Assembly: GCF_019279795.1 (NCBI RefSeq)
Contig: NC_056745.1
Span: forward strand, 1,487,544,851 to 1,487,608,850
DNA: 64,000 nt
From: Protopterus annectens
Lineage: Eukaryota > Chordata > Ceratodontiformes > Protopteridae
Direction: 5' to 3'
Part shown: piece after piece, positions 10,391 through 22,000 of the stretch
How the letters are laid out: the number at the start of each line of letters is the position of its first letter
Position numbering within the stretch: the stretch's first letter is position 1
Made by a program: the position numbers and the translations under genes
The notes under the pieces: generated by a model
Databases searched by the model: none
What the model was told of the DNA's origin: nothing
The model's input: the letters and a program-made list of their open reading frames with translations, nothing else

Positions 10391-13300
10391 AGTTAGGTAA
10401 CATAACAATGTAACAGCTCCCAGACAAGGAGCACTATCTGGTTAAGTGACATGCTCAGAGTTACACAGTTTGGTAATGTAGCAATGTAACAGCTCCCAGA
10501 CCAGGCCACTTTCATGTTAAATGATTTACTCAGAGTTATACAGTTAGGTAATATAACAATGTATCAGCTCCCAACCCAGGAGAACTCTCTGGTTAAGTGA
10601 CTTACTCAGAGAGACACAGTTAGGTAATTTAACAATGTAACGGCTCCCTGCCAGGAGCACTGTTTTCTTAACTGACTTACTCAGAATCACACAGTTTGGT
10701 AATGTGAGAATGTAACGGCTCCCTGCCCAGGAGCACTGTCTGGTTAAGTGACATGTTCAAAGTTACACCGTTAGGTAATGTAACAATGTAACAGCTCCCA
10801 GCCCAGGAGTGCTGCCTGGTTAAGTGACATGCTCAGAGTCACACTGTTAGGTAAAATAGCAATGTAACAGCTCCCAGGCCAAGAGCTCTGTCTGGTTAAG
10901 TGACATACTCAGAGTTACGCTGTTAGGTAATGTAAGAATATAGCAGCACCAAGCCCAGGAGCACTGTATGGTTAAACGGCTAACTGAGAGTTACACAGTT
11001 AGGTAATATAACAATGTAACAGCTCCCAGCAAAGGAGACTGTCTGGGTAAGTGACTTGGTCAGAGTTACACAGTTAGGGAATGTAACAATGTAACAGCTC
11101 CAAGACCAGGAGCACTGTCTGGTTAAGTGACATACTCAGAGTTACAGAGTTAGGTAATGTAACAATGTAAATACTCCCAGAACAGGAGCAGTGTCTGGTT
11201 AAGTGATTTACTCTGAGTCACACATTTAGGTAATGTAACAATGTAACAGTTCCTAGCCCAGGAGCACTGTCTCATTAAGTGGCATACTCAGAGACACCCA
11301 GTTAGGTAATGTAACAGTGTAACAGCTCCCAGCCTAAGAGTGCTGTCTGGTTAAGTGACTTACTCAGAATAACACAGTTAGGTAATGTAACAATGTAATA
11401 GTTCCCAGCCCAGGAGCACTGTCTGGTTAAGTGACATGCTCAGAGTCACACAGTTAGGTAATGTAACAATGTAACAGCTCCCAGCCCAGGCACTGTCTCG
11501 TTAAGTGAATTACTCAGATTTACTCAGTTAGGTAATGTAACAATGTAACAGCTCCCAGGCCAGGCACTGTCTGGTTAAGTGACTTACTCATAGTCACAAA
11601 GTTAGTTGATGTAACAATGTAACAACTCACAGCCCAAGAGATGTGTCTGGTTAGGTGATATACTCAGAGTCACAAAGTTGGGCAATGTAACAATGTAACC
11701 TCTCCCAGTCCAAGAGAACTGTCAGGTTAAGTGACATGCTCATAGCCACACAGTTAGGTAATGTAAGAATGTAACAACTCCCAGCCCAGGAGCACTGTCT
11801 GGTTAAGTGACTTACTCACAGCTACATAGTTATGTAATGTAACAATGTAACAGCTCCCAGCCCAGGAGTGCTGTCTGGTTAAGTATCTTACTCATAGTCA
11901 CAGAGTTAAGTAATATAACAATGTAACAGCTCCCAGCCCAGGAGCACTATCTGGTTTTGTGACATGCTCAGTTACACAGTTTGGTAATGTAGCAATGTAA
12001 CAGCTCCCAGACCAGGCCACTTTCCTGTTAAATGGTTTACTCAGAGTTATACAGTTAGGTAATATAACAATGTATCGGCTCCCAACCCAGGAGAACTCTC
12101 TGGTTAAGTGACTTACTCAGAGAGACACAGTTAGGTAATTTAACAATGTAACGGCTCCTTGCCAGGAGCACTGTTTTCTTAACTGACTTACTCAGTCACA
12201 CAGTTTGGTAATGTAACAATGTAACAGCTCTCAGCCCAGGATCAATGTCTGGTTAAGTGACATGCTCAGACTTACACAATTAGGTAATTTAACAATTTAA
12301 CAGTTCCCAATCCAGGCACTGTCTAGGTAAGTGACTTACTCAGAGTTTCACAGTTAGGCAATGTAACAATGTAACAGCTCTCTGCCCAGGCACTGGCTGG
12401 TTGTGTGACATACTCAGAGACACACAGTTACTTAATGTAACAATGTAACAGCTCCCAGCCCAGGCACAGTCTGGTTAAGTGACATACTCAGATTTGCATA
12501 GTTAGGCAATGTAACAATTTAACTGCTCCCAGAACAGGAGCACTGTCTGGCTAACTGACTTACCCTGAGTCACACAGTTAGGTAATGTAACAATTTAGCA
12601 GCTCCCAGCCCAGGAGCACTGTCTCATTAAGTGGCATACTCAGACACCCAGTTAGGTAATGTAACAATGTAACAGCCCCAGCCTAGGAGTGCTGACTGGT
12701 TTAGTGACTTACTCAGAATCACACAGTTAGGTAATGTAACAATGTAATAGCTCCCAGCCCAGGAGCACTGCCAGGTTAAGTGAAATGCTCAGAGTTACAC
12801 AGTTAGGTAATGTAACAATGTAACAGCTCCCAGCCCAGGAGCACTGCCTGGTTTTGTGACTTACTCAGAGTCACACACTTAGGTAATGTAACAACATAAA
12901 AGCTCCCAGCCCAAAAGTGCAGTCTAGTTAAGTGACATGCTCATAGTCACACAGTTAGGTAACATAACAATTTGACAGCTCCCAGCCCAGAAGCACTGTC
13001 TGGTTAAGTTACTTACTCAGAATTACACTGTTAGGTAATGTAACAATGTAACAGCTCCCAGCACAGGCACAGTCTGGTTAAGTGGCTTACTCACAGTCAC
13101 ACAGTTAGTTAATGTAACCATGTAACAGCTCCCAGCCCAAGTGAGGTGTCCGATTAAGTGACATGCTCAGAGTAACACAGTTACGTAATGTAACAAGGAG
13201 TGCTGTCGGTTAAGTGACATGCTCAGAGTCACACAGTTAGGTAATGTAACAATGTAACAGTTCTCAGCCCAGGAGGACCGTCTGGTTAAGTGACATGCTC

Positions 13301-13570
13301 AGAGTGACACAGTTAAGAAATGCAACAATGTAACAGCTCCAAGCCTAGGAGCACTGTCTGGTTAAGTGACATGCTCAAAGTCACACAGTTAGGTAATGTA
13401 ACAATGTAACAGTTCTCAGCCCAGGAGGACGGTCTGGTTAAGTGACATGCTCAGAGTTACACAGTTAGGTAATGTAACAATGTAACAGCTCCCAGCCCAG
13501 GAGCACTGTCTGGTTAAGTGACTTACTCAGAGACACACAGTTAGATAATGTAGCAGCTCCCAGCCCAGGA
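10381..13570. repeat. 3.2-kb satellite block, second copy
   Basis: Partner of 4,091-7,280. The left junction is at about 10,381, where the middle sub-block copy runs straight into this block. The right junction is near 13,570, where the match to 7,280 onwards stops and the sequence continues into the block shared with 24,990-27,690. Confidence 0.85.
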
Positions 13571-13579
13571 GTGCTGTCT

Positions 13580-16195
13580 GGATAAGTGACATGCTCAGAC
13601 TTACACAGTTTGGTAATGTAACAATGTAACAGCTCCCAGCCCAGGAGTACTGTCTAGTTATGTGACCCGCTCAGAGTTACACAGTTATTTAATATAACAA
13701 TGTAATAGCTCCGAGCCCAGGAGCAGTGTCTGGTTAACTGACACGCTCAGAGCCACACAGTTAGATAATGTAACACTGTAACAGCTCCCAGCCCAGCAGC
13801 ACTGTCTGGCTAAGTGACTTATTCACAGACACACAGTTAGGTAATGTAACAATGTAACATCTATTAACCCAGGAGCACTGTCTGGTTAAGTGACTTACTC
13901 AGAGTTACTCAGTTAGGTAATGTAACAATGTAACAGCTGCCAGCACAGGCACTGTCTGGTTAAGTGACTTACTCATAGTCACACAGTTATGTAATGTAAC
14001 AATGTAACAGCTCCCAGCCCAGGAGCACTGTCTGGTTAAGTGACTTACTCAGAGACTCACAGTTATGTAAAGTAACAATGTAACAGCTCCCAGCCCAGGA
14101 GCACTGTCTGGTTAAGTGACTTACTCAGAGTTACACCGTTAGGTAATGTAACAATGTAACAGCTCCCAGCACAGGCACAGTCTGGTTAAGTGACTTACTC
14201 ATAGTCATACAGTTAGTTAATGTAACAATGTAACAGCTCCCAGCCCAGGAGACGTGTCCGCTTAAGTGACATGCTCAGAGTCACACAGTTACATAATGTA
14301 ACAATGTAACAGCTCCCATCCCAGGACCACTGTCTGGTTAAGTGACATGCTCAGAGTTACACAGTTAGGTAATGTAACAATGTAACATGTCCCAGCCGGG
14401 GAACACTGTCTTATTAAGTGACTTACTGAGAGTCACACAGTTAGGTAATGTAATAATGTAACAGCTCCCAGCCCAGGAGCACTGTCTGGTTAAGTGACTA
14501 ACTCAGAGCTACACAGTTATGTAATGTAACAATGTAACAGCTCCCAGCCCAGGAGTGCTGTCTGGTTAAGTGTCCTACTCAGGGTCACACAATTAGGTAA
14601 TAAAACAATGTAACAGCTCCTAGCCCAGGAGCACTGTCTGGTTAAGTGTCCTACTCAGAGTCACACAATTAGGTAATAAAACAATGTAACAGCTCCTAGC
14701 CCAGGAGCACTGTCTGGTTAAGTGACATGCTTAGAGTTACACAGTTTGGTAAGGTAACAATGTATCAGCTCCCAACCCAGGAGCACTCTCCGGTTAAATG
14801 ACTTACTCAGAGTTACACAGTTAGGTAATAAAACAATGTATCAGCTCCCAACCTAGGAGCACTGTTTTCTTAACTGACTTACTCAGAGAGACACAGTTTG
14901 GTAATGTAACAATGTAACAGTTCCCTGCCCAGGAGCACTGTCTGGTTAAGTGACTTGCTCAAAGTTAGACAGTTAGGTAATGTAACAATGTAACAGCTCC
15001 CAGCCCAGGAGCTCTGTCTGGTGAAGTGACATGCTCAGAGTAACACAGTTAGGTAATGTAACAAAAAAACAGCACCCAGCCCAGGAATTCTGCATGGATA
15101 AATGGCTTATTCAGAGTTACACAGTTAGGTAATACAACAATGTAACAGCTCCCAGCCCAGAAGACTGTCTGGTTAAGTGACATACTGAGAGACACACAGT
15201 TAGGTAATGTAACAATGTAACAGCTCCCAGCCTAGGAGTGCTGTCTGGTTAAGTGACTTACTCAGAGTCAGACAGTTTGGTAATGTAACAATGTAATAGC
15301 TCCCAGACCAGGAGCAGTGTCTGGTTAAGTGACATGCTCAGACTTACACAGTTAGGTAATGTAAGAATGTAACAGCTTTCAGCTGAGACGCTGTCTGGTT
15401 AAGTGACTTACTCAGAGTTTCACAGTTAAGTAATATAACAATGTAACAGCTCCCAGCACAGGCACTGTCTAGTTAAGTGACTTACTCAAAGTCACACAGT
15501 TAGTTAATGTAACAATGTAACATCTCCCAGCCCAGGAGAGGTGTCTGGTTTAGTGACATGCTCAGAGTCCCACAGTTAGGTAATGTAAAAATGTAACATC
15601 TCCCAGCCCAGAAGAACTGTCAGGTTAAGTGACATGCTTAGAGTTACATTGTTAGGTAATGTAGCAATGTAACAGCTCCCAGCTCAGGAACACTGTCTGG
15701 TTAAGTGACTTACTCAGAGTCATACATTTAGGTAATGTAACAATGTAAAAGCTCCCAGCCCAGGAGTGCTGTCTGGTTAAGTGACATGTTCATAGTCACA
15801 CAGTTAGGTAATATAACAATTTAACAGCTTCCAGCCCATGAGCTCTGTCTGATTATGTTTCTTAGAGTTACACAGTTAAGTAATGTAACAATGCAACAGC
15901 TATCAGTGAGGGAGCACTGTCTGGTTATGTGACTTACTCACAGACACACAGTTAGGTAATGTAACAATGTAACAGCTCCCAGGCTGGGAGTGCTGTCTGG
16001 TTAAGTGACATACTCAGAGCCACGCAGTTAGGTAATGTAAGAATGTAACAGCTCACTGTCCAGGAGCTCTCTCTGGTTAAGTGACTTAGAGTTACACAGT
16101 TAGTAATATAACAATGTAACAGCTCCCTGCACAGGAGCACTGTCTGGTTAAGTGACTTACTCAGAGTAACACAGTTAGGTAATGTAACAATGTAA
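13580..16195. repeat. 2.6-kb satellite block shared with 24,990-27,690
   Basis: The same order of variant units is seen about 11.4 kb downstream. The unit with ATCTATTAACCCAGGAGCAC is at 13,859 and 25,231, and a nearly identical stretch lies at 15,952-16,140 and 27,438-27,626. The offset changes from 11,372 to 11,486 across the second gap, so that gap's 500 N is not an exact length. The match ends near 16,195, before the PLE insertion site. Confidence 0.8.
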
Positions 16196-16446
16196 CATCT
16201 CCCAGCCCAGGAACACTGTCTGGTTAAGTGATTTGCTAAGAGTTACACAGTTAGGAAATATAACAATGTAACAGCTCCCAGACCAGGATCAGTGTCTGGT
16301 TAAGCTCTCAATCCAGGCACTGTCTAGGTAAGAGACTTACTAAGAGTTTCACAGTTAGCAAAAATTAACTATTCAGGATACACCACGAAAACACCTTCTT
16401 CAGATAAAAAACCTCTTTATTCCAAAGTCATGAATTAAAAAATCGA

Positions 16447-16486
16447 GATGAGCGCTTTCACTTGCAACTGCAAGCTTCTTCAGATC
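16447..16486 (-). ncRNA. Hammerhead-ribozyme-like motif in PLE copy B
   Basis: On the minus strand: GAT (stem I), CTGAAGA (core), extra A, GCTTGC, loop AGTT, GCAAGT (stem II, with one G-U pair), GAA (core), A-GCGC-T (short stem III), C (H17 position), ATC (pairs with GAT). Every core position and both outer stems match copy A at 178-218. Stem II has different bases but still pairs, so the structure rather than the sequence is kept. The single extra A before stem II is also shared. Confidence 0.55.
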
Positions 16487-17050
16487 AAATAACAAGTATA
16501 ATACAATGGTTTTTATAGCACTGGTTGTATTCTCTAATCACATCATTAACAGGTTCATTAAGTACATTCAATTAGGCAATCAAAGCCTCACCCAGTTCGA
16601 AGTAAACTTTCTTGTGTTTAGTAACTGCAAGGCTTCTATGCAGGAATGTGTATAGCATCTGTGGTTTACCAAATATGCATTTACCCTTGTCACTATATAA
16701 CATTATGTGACTCGCAATATCTATACTGTGTTAAACTACTGATTTTGCCAGTCAGACAACAGAGTAAGTTTAACACTTAAAACGGACGCTAAGCTTGTGG
16801 TGTGTGACTAGCTATGAAACAACACTTCAGTTCCATTGCTTTAATGCATCTCAGTTGTTAAGAGCAATCACTCTGTTCATGTGCTCAGATATTCAATCTG
16901 AGTAAAAAAAAAAAAAAAAAAATGAACTCAACATGAAAATAAAATAAAATAAAATAAAATAAAACATTCCATATTACCAATCCAACTCTAAAATCACTCA
17001 TGCCAACAAGACAGCATATCGCTTTGATTTTTTGTTTGTAATATGTTAAA

Positions 17051-17960
17051 ATTCATATGTTTATATATAAATATTCATTCAGAACATTTTCATATTGTTT
17101 CCATATTTAAAACGTTTGCTGTAACAGAGGATAACTGAAACCAAACTGTCACTAAATAAAATACAGAACATTACATAAATATAAATACTAGTCCGTTTTG
17201 TTAGGTGGGTATTTGAGATTAGAATCATTCATAAGCACAGAGCAGCACATCGCTTCAAATTTCATTTGTGAGATATTAAAATTCATATATTTATATATTA
17301 CTGTTCGTTCAAAATATTTTCATCTTATTTTCATGTTTAGGGTATTGTATGTAATAGAACATAGCAAAGCAAAACCAGGATGTCGCTGAACAAATTGCGA
17401 AACATTGTATATAACTCCTGGAGCATTTTGTCAAATAGTAACATTGTTATTTAAAGGCTGTTACTAGGTCAATGTACATCATTGTATTCCGTATCAGTGA
17501 GAGCAATGAATGAATAAATAAATAAATAAATACATAAATACATATATACCTAGTGTTGATATTATCATCACAACTAATAAATATTGTCTCATATGTATCA
17601 TTTAGCAGAAAATATATAAACTATGTATAAACTATCATATATATGTATAAATATAAATATCAAATATAAATAGCAAAATATCAAAATATCAAAATGTCAA
17701 AGTATAACTGGATAATATAACTAGATAAATATTATAAATAAATAAATAAATAAATAAATACACAAATACATATATACCTTGTGTTAATGTTGTCATCACA
17801 ATTAATAAATATTATCTCGTGTATATTAATTGACGAAAGATGTATAAACTATATATGAAACTATCATATATATGTATAGATATGGATCTCAAATATAAAT
17901 AGCAAAATATCAAAGTATCAAAGTATCAAAATGTAACTTAATAATATGACTTAATGAATA
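17051..17960. repeat. Two old tandem duplications of about 230 bp inside PLE copy B
   Basis: One pair: sequence starting ATTCATATGTTTATATAT at 17,051 returns as ATTCATATATTTATATAT at 17,281 (offset 230). Another pair: CATATATACCTAGTGTTGAT at 17,541 returns as CATATATACCTTGTGTTAAT at 17,769 (offset 228), each preceded by an AAAT run. The copies are visibly diverged. The two pairs do not clearly resemble each other despite the similar length. The rest of 16,490-18,850 is AT-rich, with an AAAAT run near 16,937-16,965, and holds no recognisable gene. Confidence 0.6.
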
Positions 17961-18850
17961 TTGTAACCTGTGTCTAACAATTTAAAATGCATTGTAAATC
18001 CTTTCCTTATCAGTCATTCATGAAAAAATAAAAAGTGTATATGTCAATGATAAACAGACCTTTGTTGATCATGACATTGAATGGACATTACTTCATGTTT
18101 ATAATGCTCCGTCTAATCAACATCTATTTATGAAAAAATTGATGTAGAAATAATCACATTGTCATACTATACTTTAACTTCATCTGATGGTATCAAACAT
18201 CTATCTACATGTACCCTAATTTGATAAAGTAAATTGTCTAGCGTTATGGGAATCAAAAACCTGCATGGCTCTAAGTGGATCTCATATGCAGCATTCAAGT
18301 GAACGACGCCTCTGCTGTAGATAGCTAAAGCTCCCCATAAATCATTCACTATACCTGCAATAGTCCACTGATCGTAAAAAATACTTTTATCAGTCTCAAA
18401 CCTCTCAACGAGGATGATTTATTTATAGATATAGTCTCGTAGATTATATTGCTATGGGCTATAAGTTATCAGGTGAATCTATCGTATATTACTTTAGTTT
18501 GTTTTTATTTATTTGGTCCGATGACAAATTTTTCAAAACATTAGCAATACATTTAACCTTTGAACTGCCCCTTCTTTCAGTGTCTTATATATATAATGAT
18601 TTAAAGTAACAGCATGAGCTTGCTGACCTACATATAGTTGTATATAAGGGAACATATTCCACTATCAATGTAATGTATCATTAACATAAAGACGATGAAA
18701 CAATGAAGATGGCACCTCTGGTTAGAGTGGTGCCTGAATGGACTGACTAATTATTATAAAGCTAGCAATATTGCAAAATTGTGCCTTGAAACAAACATAA
18801 AATTAAATAAATAAAGGGTATCACTTGCTATCTAAATCAATTACTACTGT

Positions 18851-19054
18851 TTATTCAAGAAATGGTTTCACTGATACATAGTTATTTATGCCTGGTGTTC
18901 TGTGTGCTCCAGTTCTAAAAATCCATTCCATTTCTAGTTTCGCTAAAGCTCTCTCATTGTCCCCCAATCTCGGACTAAAATTAATGGTTTGTAAAACCCT
19001 AAATCTGAATATATGTGTAGGATATAAAACAATGTGCTTTGCTAGAGCGTTCAA
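18851..19054 (-). pseudogene. C-terminal end of a PLE GIY-YIG protein
   Basis: The minus strand encodes about 67 residues running into a stop, beginning NALAKHIVLYPTHIFRFRVL and ending NYVSVKPFLE. This corresponds to the end of the GIY-YIG endonuclease region and C-terminus of Neptune/Penelope-type proteins. The segment NALARHILEQPTHNFKF of PLE copy C (about 60,210) is the same part of a related protein. The truncation falls just after the catalytic half of GIY-YIG, so nothing functional remains. An open frame reaching to 19,165 on this strand includes satellite sequence and is not part of the gene. Confidence 0.8.
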
Positions 19055-22000
19055 TTTCACAGTTAGGCAATGGAACAATGTAACAGCTCTCAGCCCAGGC
19101 ACTGGCTGGTTGTGTGACATACTCAGAGTCACACAGTTAGTTAATGTAACAATGTAACAGCTCACAGCCCAGGCACTGTCTGTTTAAGAGACTTACTCAG
19201 AGTTACACAGTTTGGTAATGTAACAATTTAACAGTTCTCAGGCCAGGAGCTCTGTCTGGTTAAGTGACTTACTCAGAATTACACAGTTAGGTAATGTAAC
19301 AATGTAACAGCTCCCTGCCCCAGGAACACCGTCTGGTTAAGTGACTTACTCAGAGTCAGACAGTTAGGTAATGTAACAATGTAACAGCTCCCAGTCCAGG
19401 AGATGTGTCTAGTTAAGTGCTTCCTCAGAGTTACACAGTTAGGTAATGTAACAATGTAACAACTCCCAGACCAGGAGCACTGTCTGGTTAAGTGACTTGC
19501 TCAGACTTACACAGTTATGTAATGTAACAATGTCACAGCTCCCAGCCCAGGAGCACTACCAGGTTAAGTGAAATGCTCAGAGTCACACACTTAGGTAATG
19601 TAACAATATAAAAGCTCCCAGCCCATAACTGCTGTCTGGTTAAGTGACATGCTCATAATCACACAGTTAGGTAACATAACAATGTGACAGCTCCCAGCCC
19701 AGGAGCACTGTCTGGTTAAGTGACTTACTCAGAGACACACAGTTACGTAATATAACAAAGTAACAGCTCCCAAACCAGGAGTGCTGTCTGGTTAAGTGAC
19801 ATGCTCAGAGTCACACAGTTAGGTAATGTAACAATGTAACAGCTCCCAGCCCAGGAGCACTGTCTGGTTTAGTGACTTACACAGAGTCACACAGTTAGGT
19901 AATGTAACAATGTAACAGCTCCCAGCCCAAGAGTACTGTCAGGTTAAGTGACATGCTCAGTGTTACACAATTAGGTAATGTAACAATGTAACAACTCCCA
20001 GCCCAGGAGCACTGTCTGGTTAAGTGACTTACTCAGAGACACACAGTTAGGTAATGTAACAATGAAATAGCTCACAGCCCAGGAGTGCTATTTGATTAAG
20101 TGACATGCTCAGAGTTACACAGTTAAGTAATGTAACAATGTAACAGCTCCCAGCCCAGGAGCACTGTCTCATTAAGTGACCCGCTCAGAGTTACACAGTT
20201 AGGTAATATAACAATCTAATAGCTCCCAGCCCAGGGGTAGTGTGAGGTTAAGTGAAACACTTAGAATTACAGAGTTAGATAATGTAACAATGTAACAGCT
20301 CACAGCCCAGGCACTGTCTGGTAAAGTGACTTACTCAGATTTACACAGTTAAGTAATGTAACAGCACCCAGCCCAGGCACTGTCTGGTTAAGTGACTTAC
20401 TCATAGTCACACAGTTAGTTAATATAACAATGTAACAACTCCCAGTCCAGGAGAGGTGTCTGGTTAGGTGATATGCTCCGAGTCACACAGCTAAGTAATG
20501 TAACAATGTAACATCTTCCAGCCCAGAGCACTGTCTGGTAATGTGACTTGCTCAGAGTTACACAGTTAGGTAATGTAACAATGTAACAGCTCCCAGCCGA
20601 GGAGCACTGTCTGGTTAAGTGACTTACTCAGAGCGACACAGTTATGTAATGTAACAATGTAATAGCTCCCAGCCCAGGAGTGCTGTCTGGTTAAGTGTCT
20701 TACTCAGAGACACACAGTTAGGTAATATAACAAAGTAACAGCTTCCAGCCCAGGACCAGTGTCTGGTTAAGTGACATGATCAGAGTTACACAGTTTGGTA
20801 ATGTAACAATGTAATAGCCCCCAGCCCAGGCCACTGTCCGGTTAAATGACTTACTCAGAGTTACACAGTTAGGTAATGTAACAATGTAACTACTCCCAGA
20901 ACAGGAGCAGTGTCTGGTTAAGTGACTTACTCTGAGTCACACATTTAGGTAATGTAACAATGTAACAGCTCCTAGCCCAGGAGTACTGTCTCATTAAGTG
21001 GCATACTCAGAGACACCCAGTTAGGTAATGCAACAATGTAACAGCTCCCAGCCTAAGAGTTCTGTCTGGTTAAGTGACTTACTCAGAATCACACAGTTAG
21101 GTAATGTAACAATGTAACATCTCCCAGCCCAGGAACACTGTCTGGTTAAGTGATTTGCTCAGAGTTACACAGTTACGTAATATAACAAAGTAACAGCTCC
21201 CAGCCCAGGATCAGTGTCTGGTTAAGTGACATGCTCAGAGTCACACAGTTAGGTAATGTAACAATGTAACAGCTCCTAGCCCAGGAGCACTATCTGGTTA
21301 AGTGACTTAATCAGAGACACACAGTTAGGTAATGTAACAATGTAACAGCTCCCAGGCCAGGCACTGTCTGGTTAAGTGACTTACTCATAGTCACAAAGTT
21401 AGTTGATGTAACAATGTAACAACTCACAGCCTAAGAGATGTGTCTGGTTAGGTGATATACTCAGAGTCACAAAGTTGAGTAATGTAACAATGTAACCTCT
21501 CCCAGTCCAAGAGAACTGTCAGGTTAAGTGACATGCTCAGAGTCACACAGCTAAGTAATGTAACAATGTAACAACTCCCAGCCCAGGAGCACCGTCTGGT
21601 TAAGTGACTTACTCACAGCTACACAGTTATGTAATGTAACAATATAACAGCTCCCAGTCCAGGAGTGCTGTCTGGTTAAGTATCTTACTCAGAGTCACAC
21701 AGTTAGGTAATATAACAATGTAACAGCTCCCAGCCCAGGAGCACTATCTGGTTAAGTGACATGCTCAGAGTTACACAGTTTGGTAATGTAGCAATGTAAC
21801 AGCTCCCAGACCAGGCCACTTTCCTGTTAAATGATTTACTCAGAGTTATACAGTTAGGTAATATAACAATGTATCAGCTCCCAACCCAGGAGAACTCTCT
21901 GGTTAAGTGACTTACTCAGAGAGACACAGTTAGGTAATTTAACAATGTAACGGCTCCCTGCCAGGAGCACTGTTTTCTTAACTGACTTACTCAGAGTCGC

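Larger units (their letters stand above)
3270..16358. repeat. 76-bp satellite, second segment
   Basis: About 170 tandem units in the same orientation as the first segment. Most keep GTAACAGCTCCCAGCCCAGG and TCTGGTTAAGTGACTTACTC. Variant units recur in fixed order over kilobases (TTAGTTGATG, AGTTTTGTAATG, GTAACAAGGAGTGCTG, TATTAACCCAGG), which shows block duplication as well as local copying. No other insertion is seen inside the segment. It ends at the target site of PLE copy B. Confidence 0.97.
16359..19054 (-). mobile_element. 5'-truncated Penelope-like element (copy B) with 12-bp target-site duplication
   Basis: A 2.7-kb insertion in the satellite, flanked by the 12-bp direct repeat TTTCACAGTTAG (16,347-16,358 and 19,055-19,066). 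The uninterrupted site is visible elsewhere in the array, for example near 6,055 and 12,347 (GAGTTTCACAGTTAGGCAAT). On the minus strand it starts inside the C-terminal part of the PLE protein and stops at 18,851. It continues as a long AT-rich 3' region and ends beyond a hammerhead-like motif at 16,447-16,486. Severe 5' truncation and a target duplication are usual for PLE insertions. The non-coding part is unusually long (about 2.5 kb) and contains internal duplications, so another element may be nested inside it; none was recognised. Confidence 0.82.

Noticed and set aside
15952-16140. Open frames on the minus strand of the satellite, including near-identical ones at 15,952-16,140 and 27,438-27,626 and the 108-codon frame at 24,641-24,967
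   Set aside because: They are made wholly of satellite units. The 76-bp unit shifts phase every repeat, the frames start and stop at random variants, and no conserved protein feature exists. The repeated pair reflects the block duplication.
3270-16358. CRISPR-like or replication-origin-like iterated repeat
   Set aside because: Units abut with no unique spacers, there are no cas genes, and the window is vertebrate.
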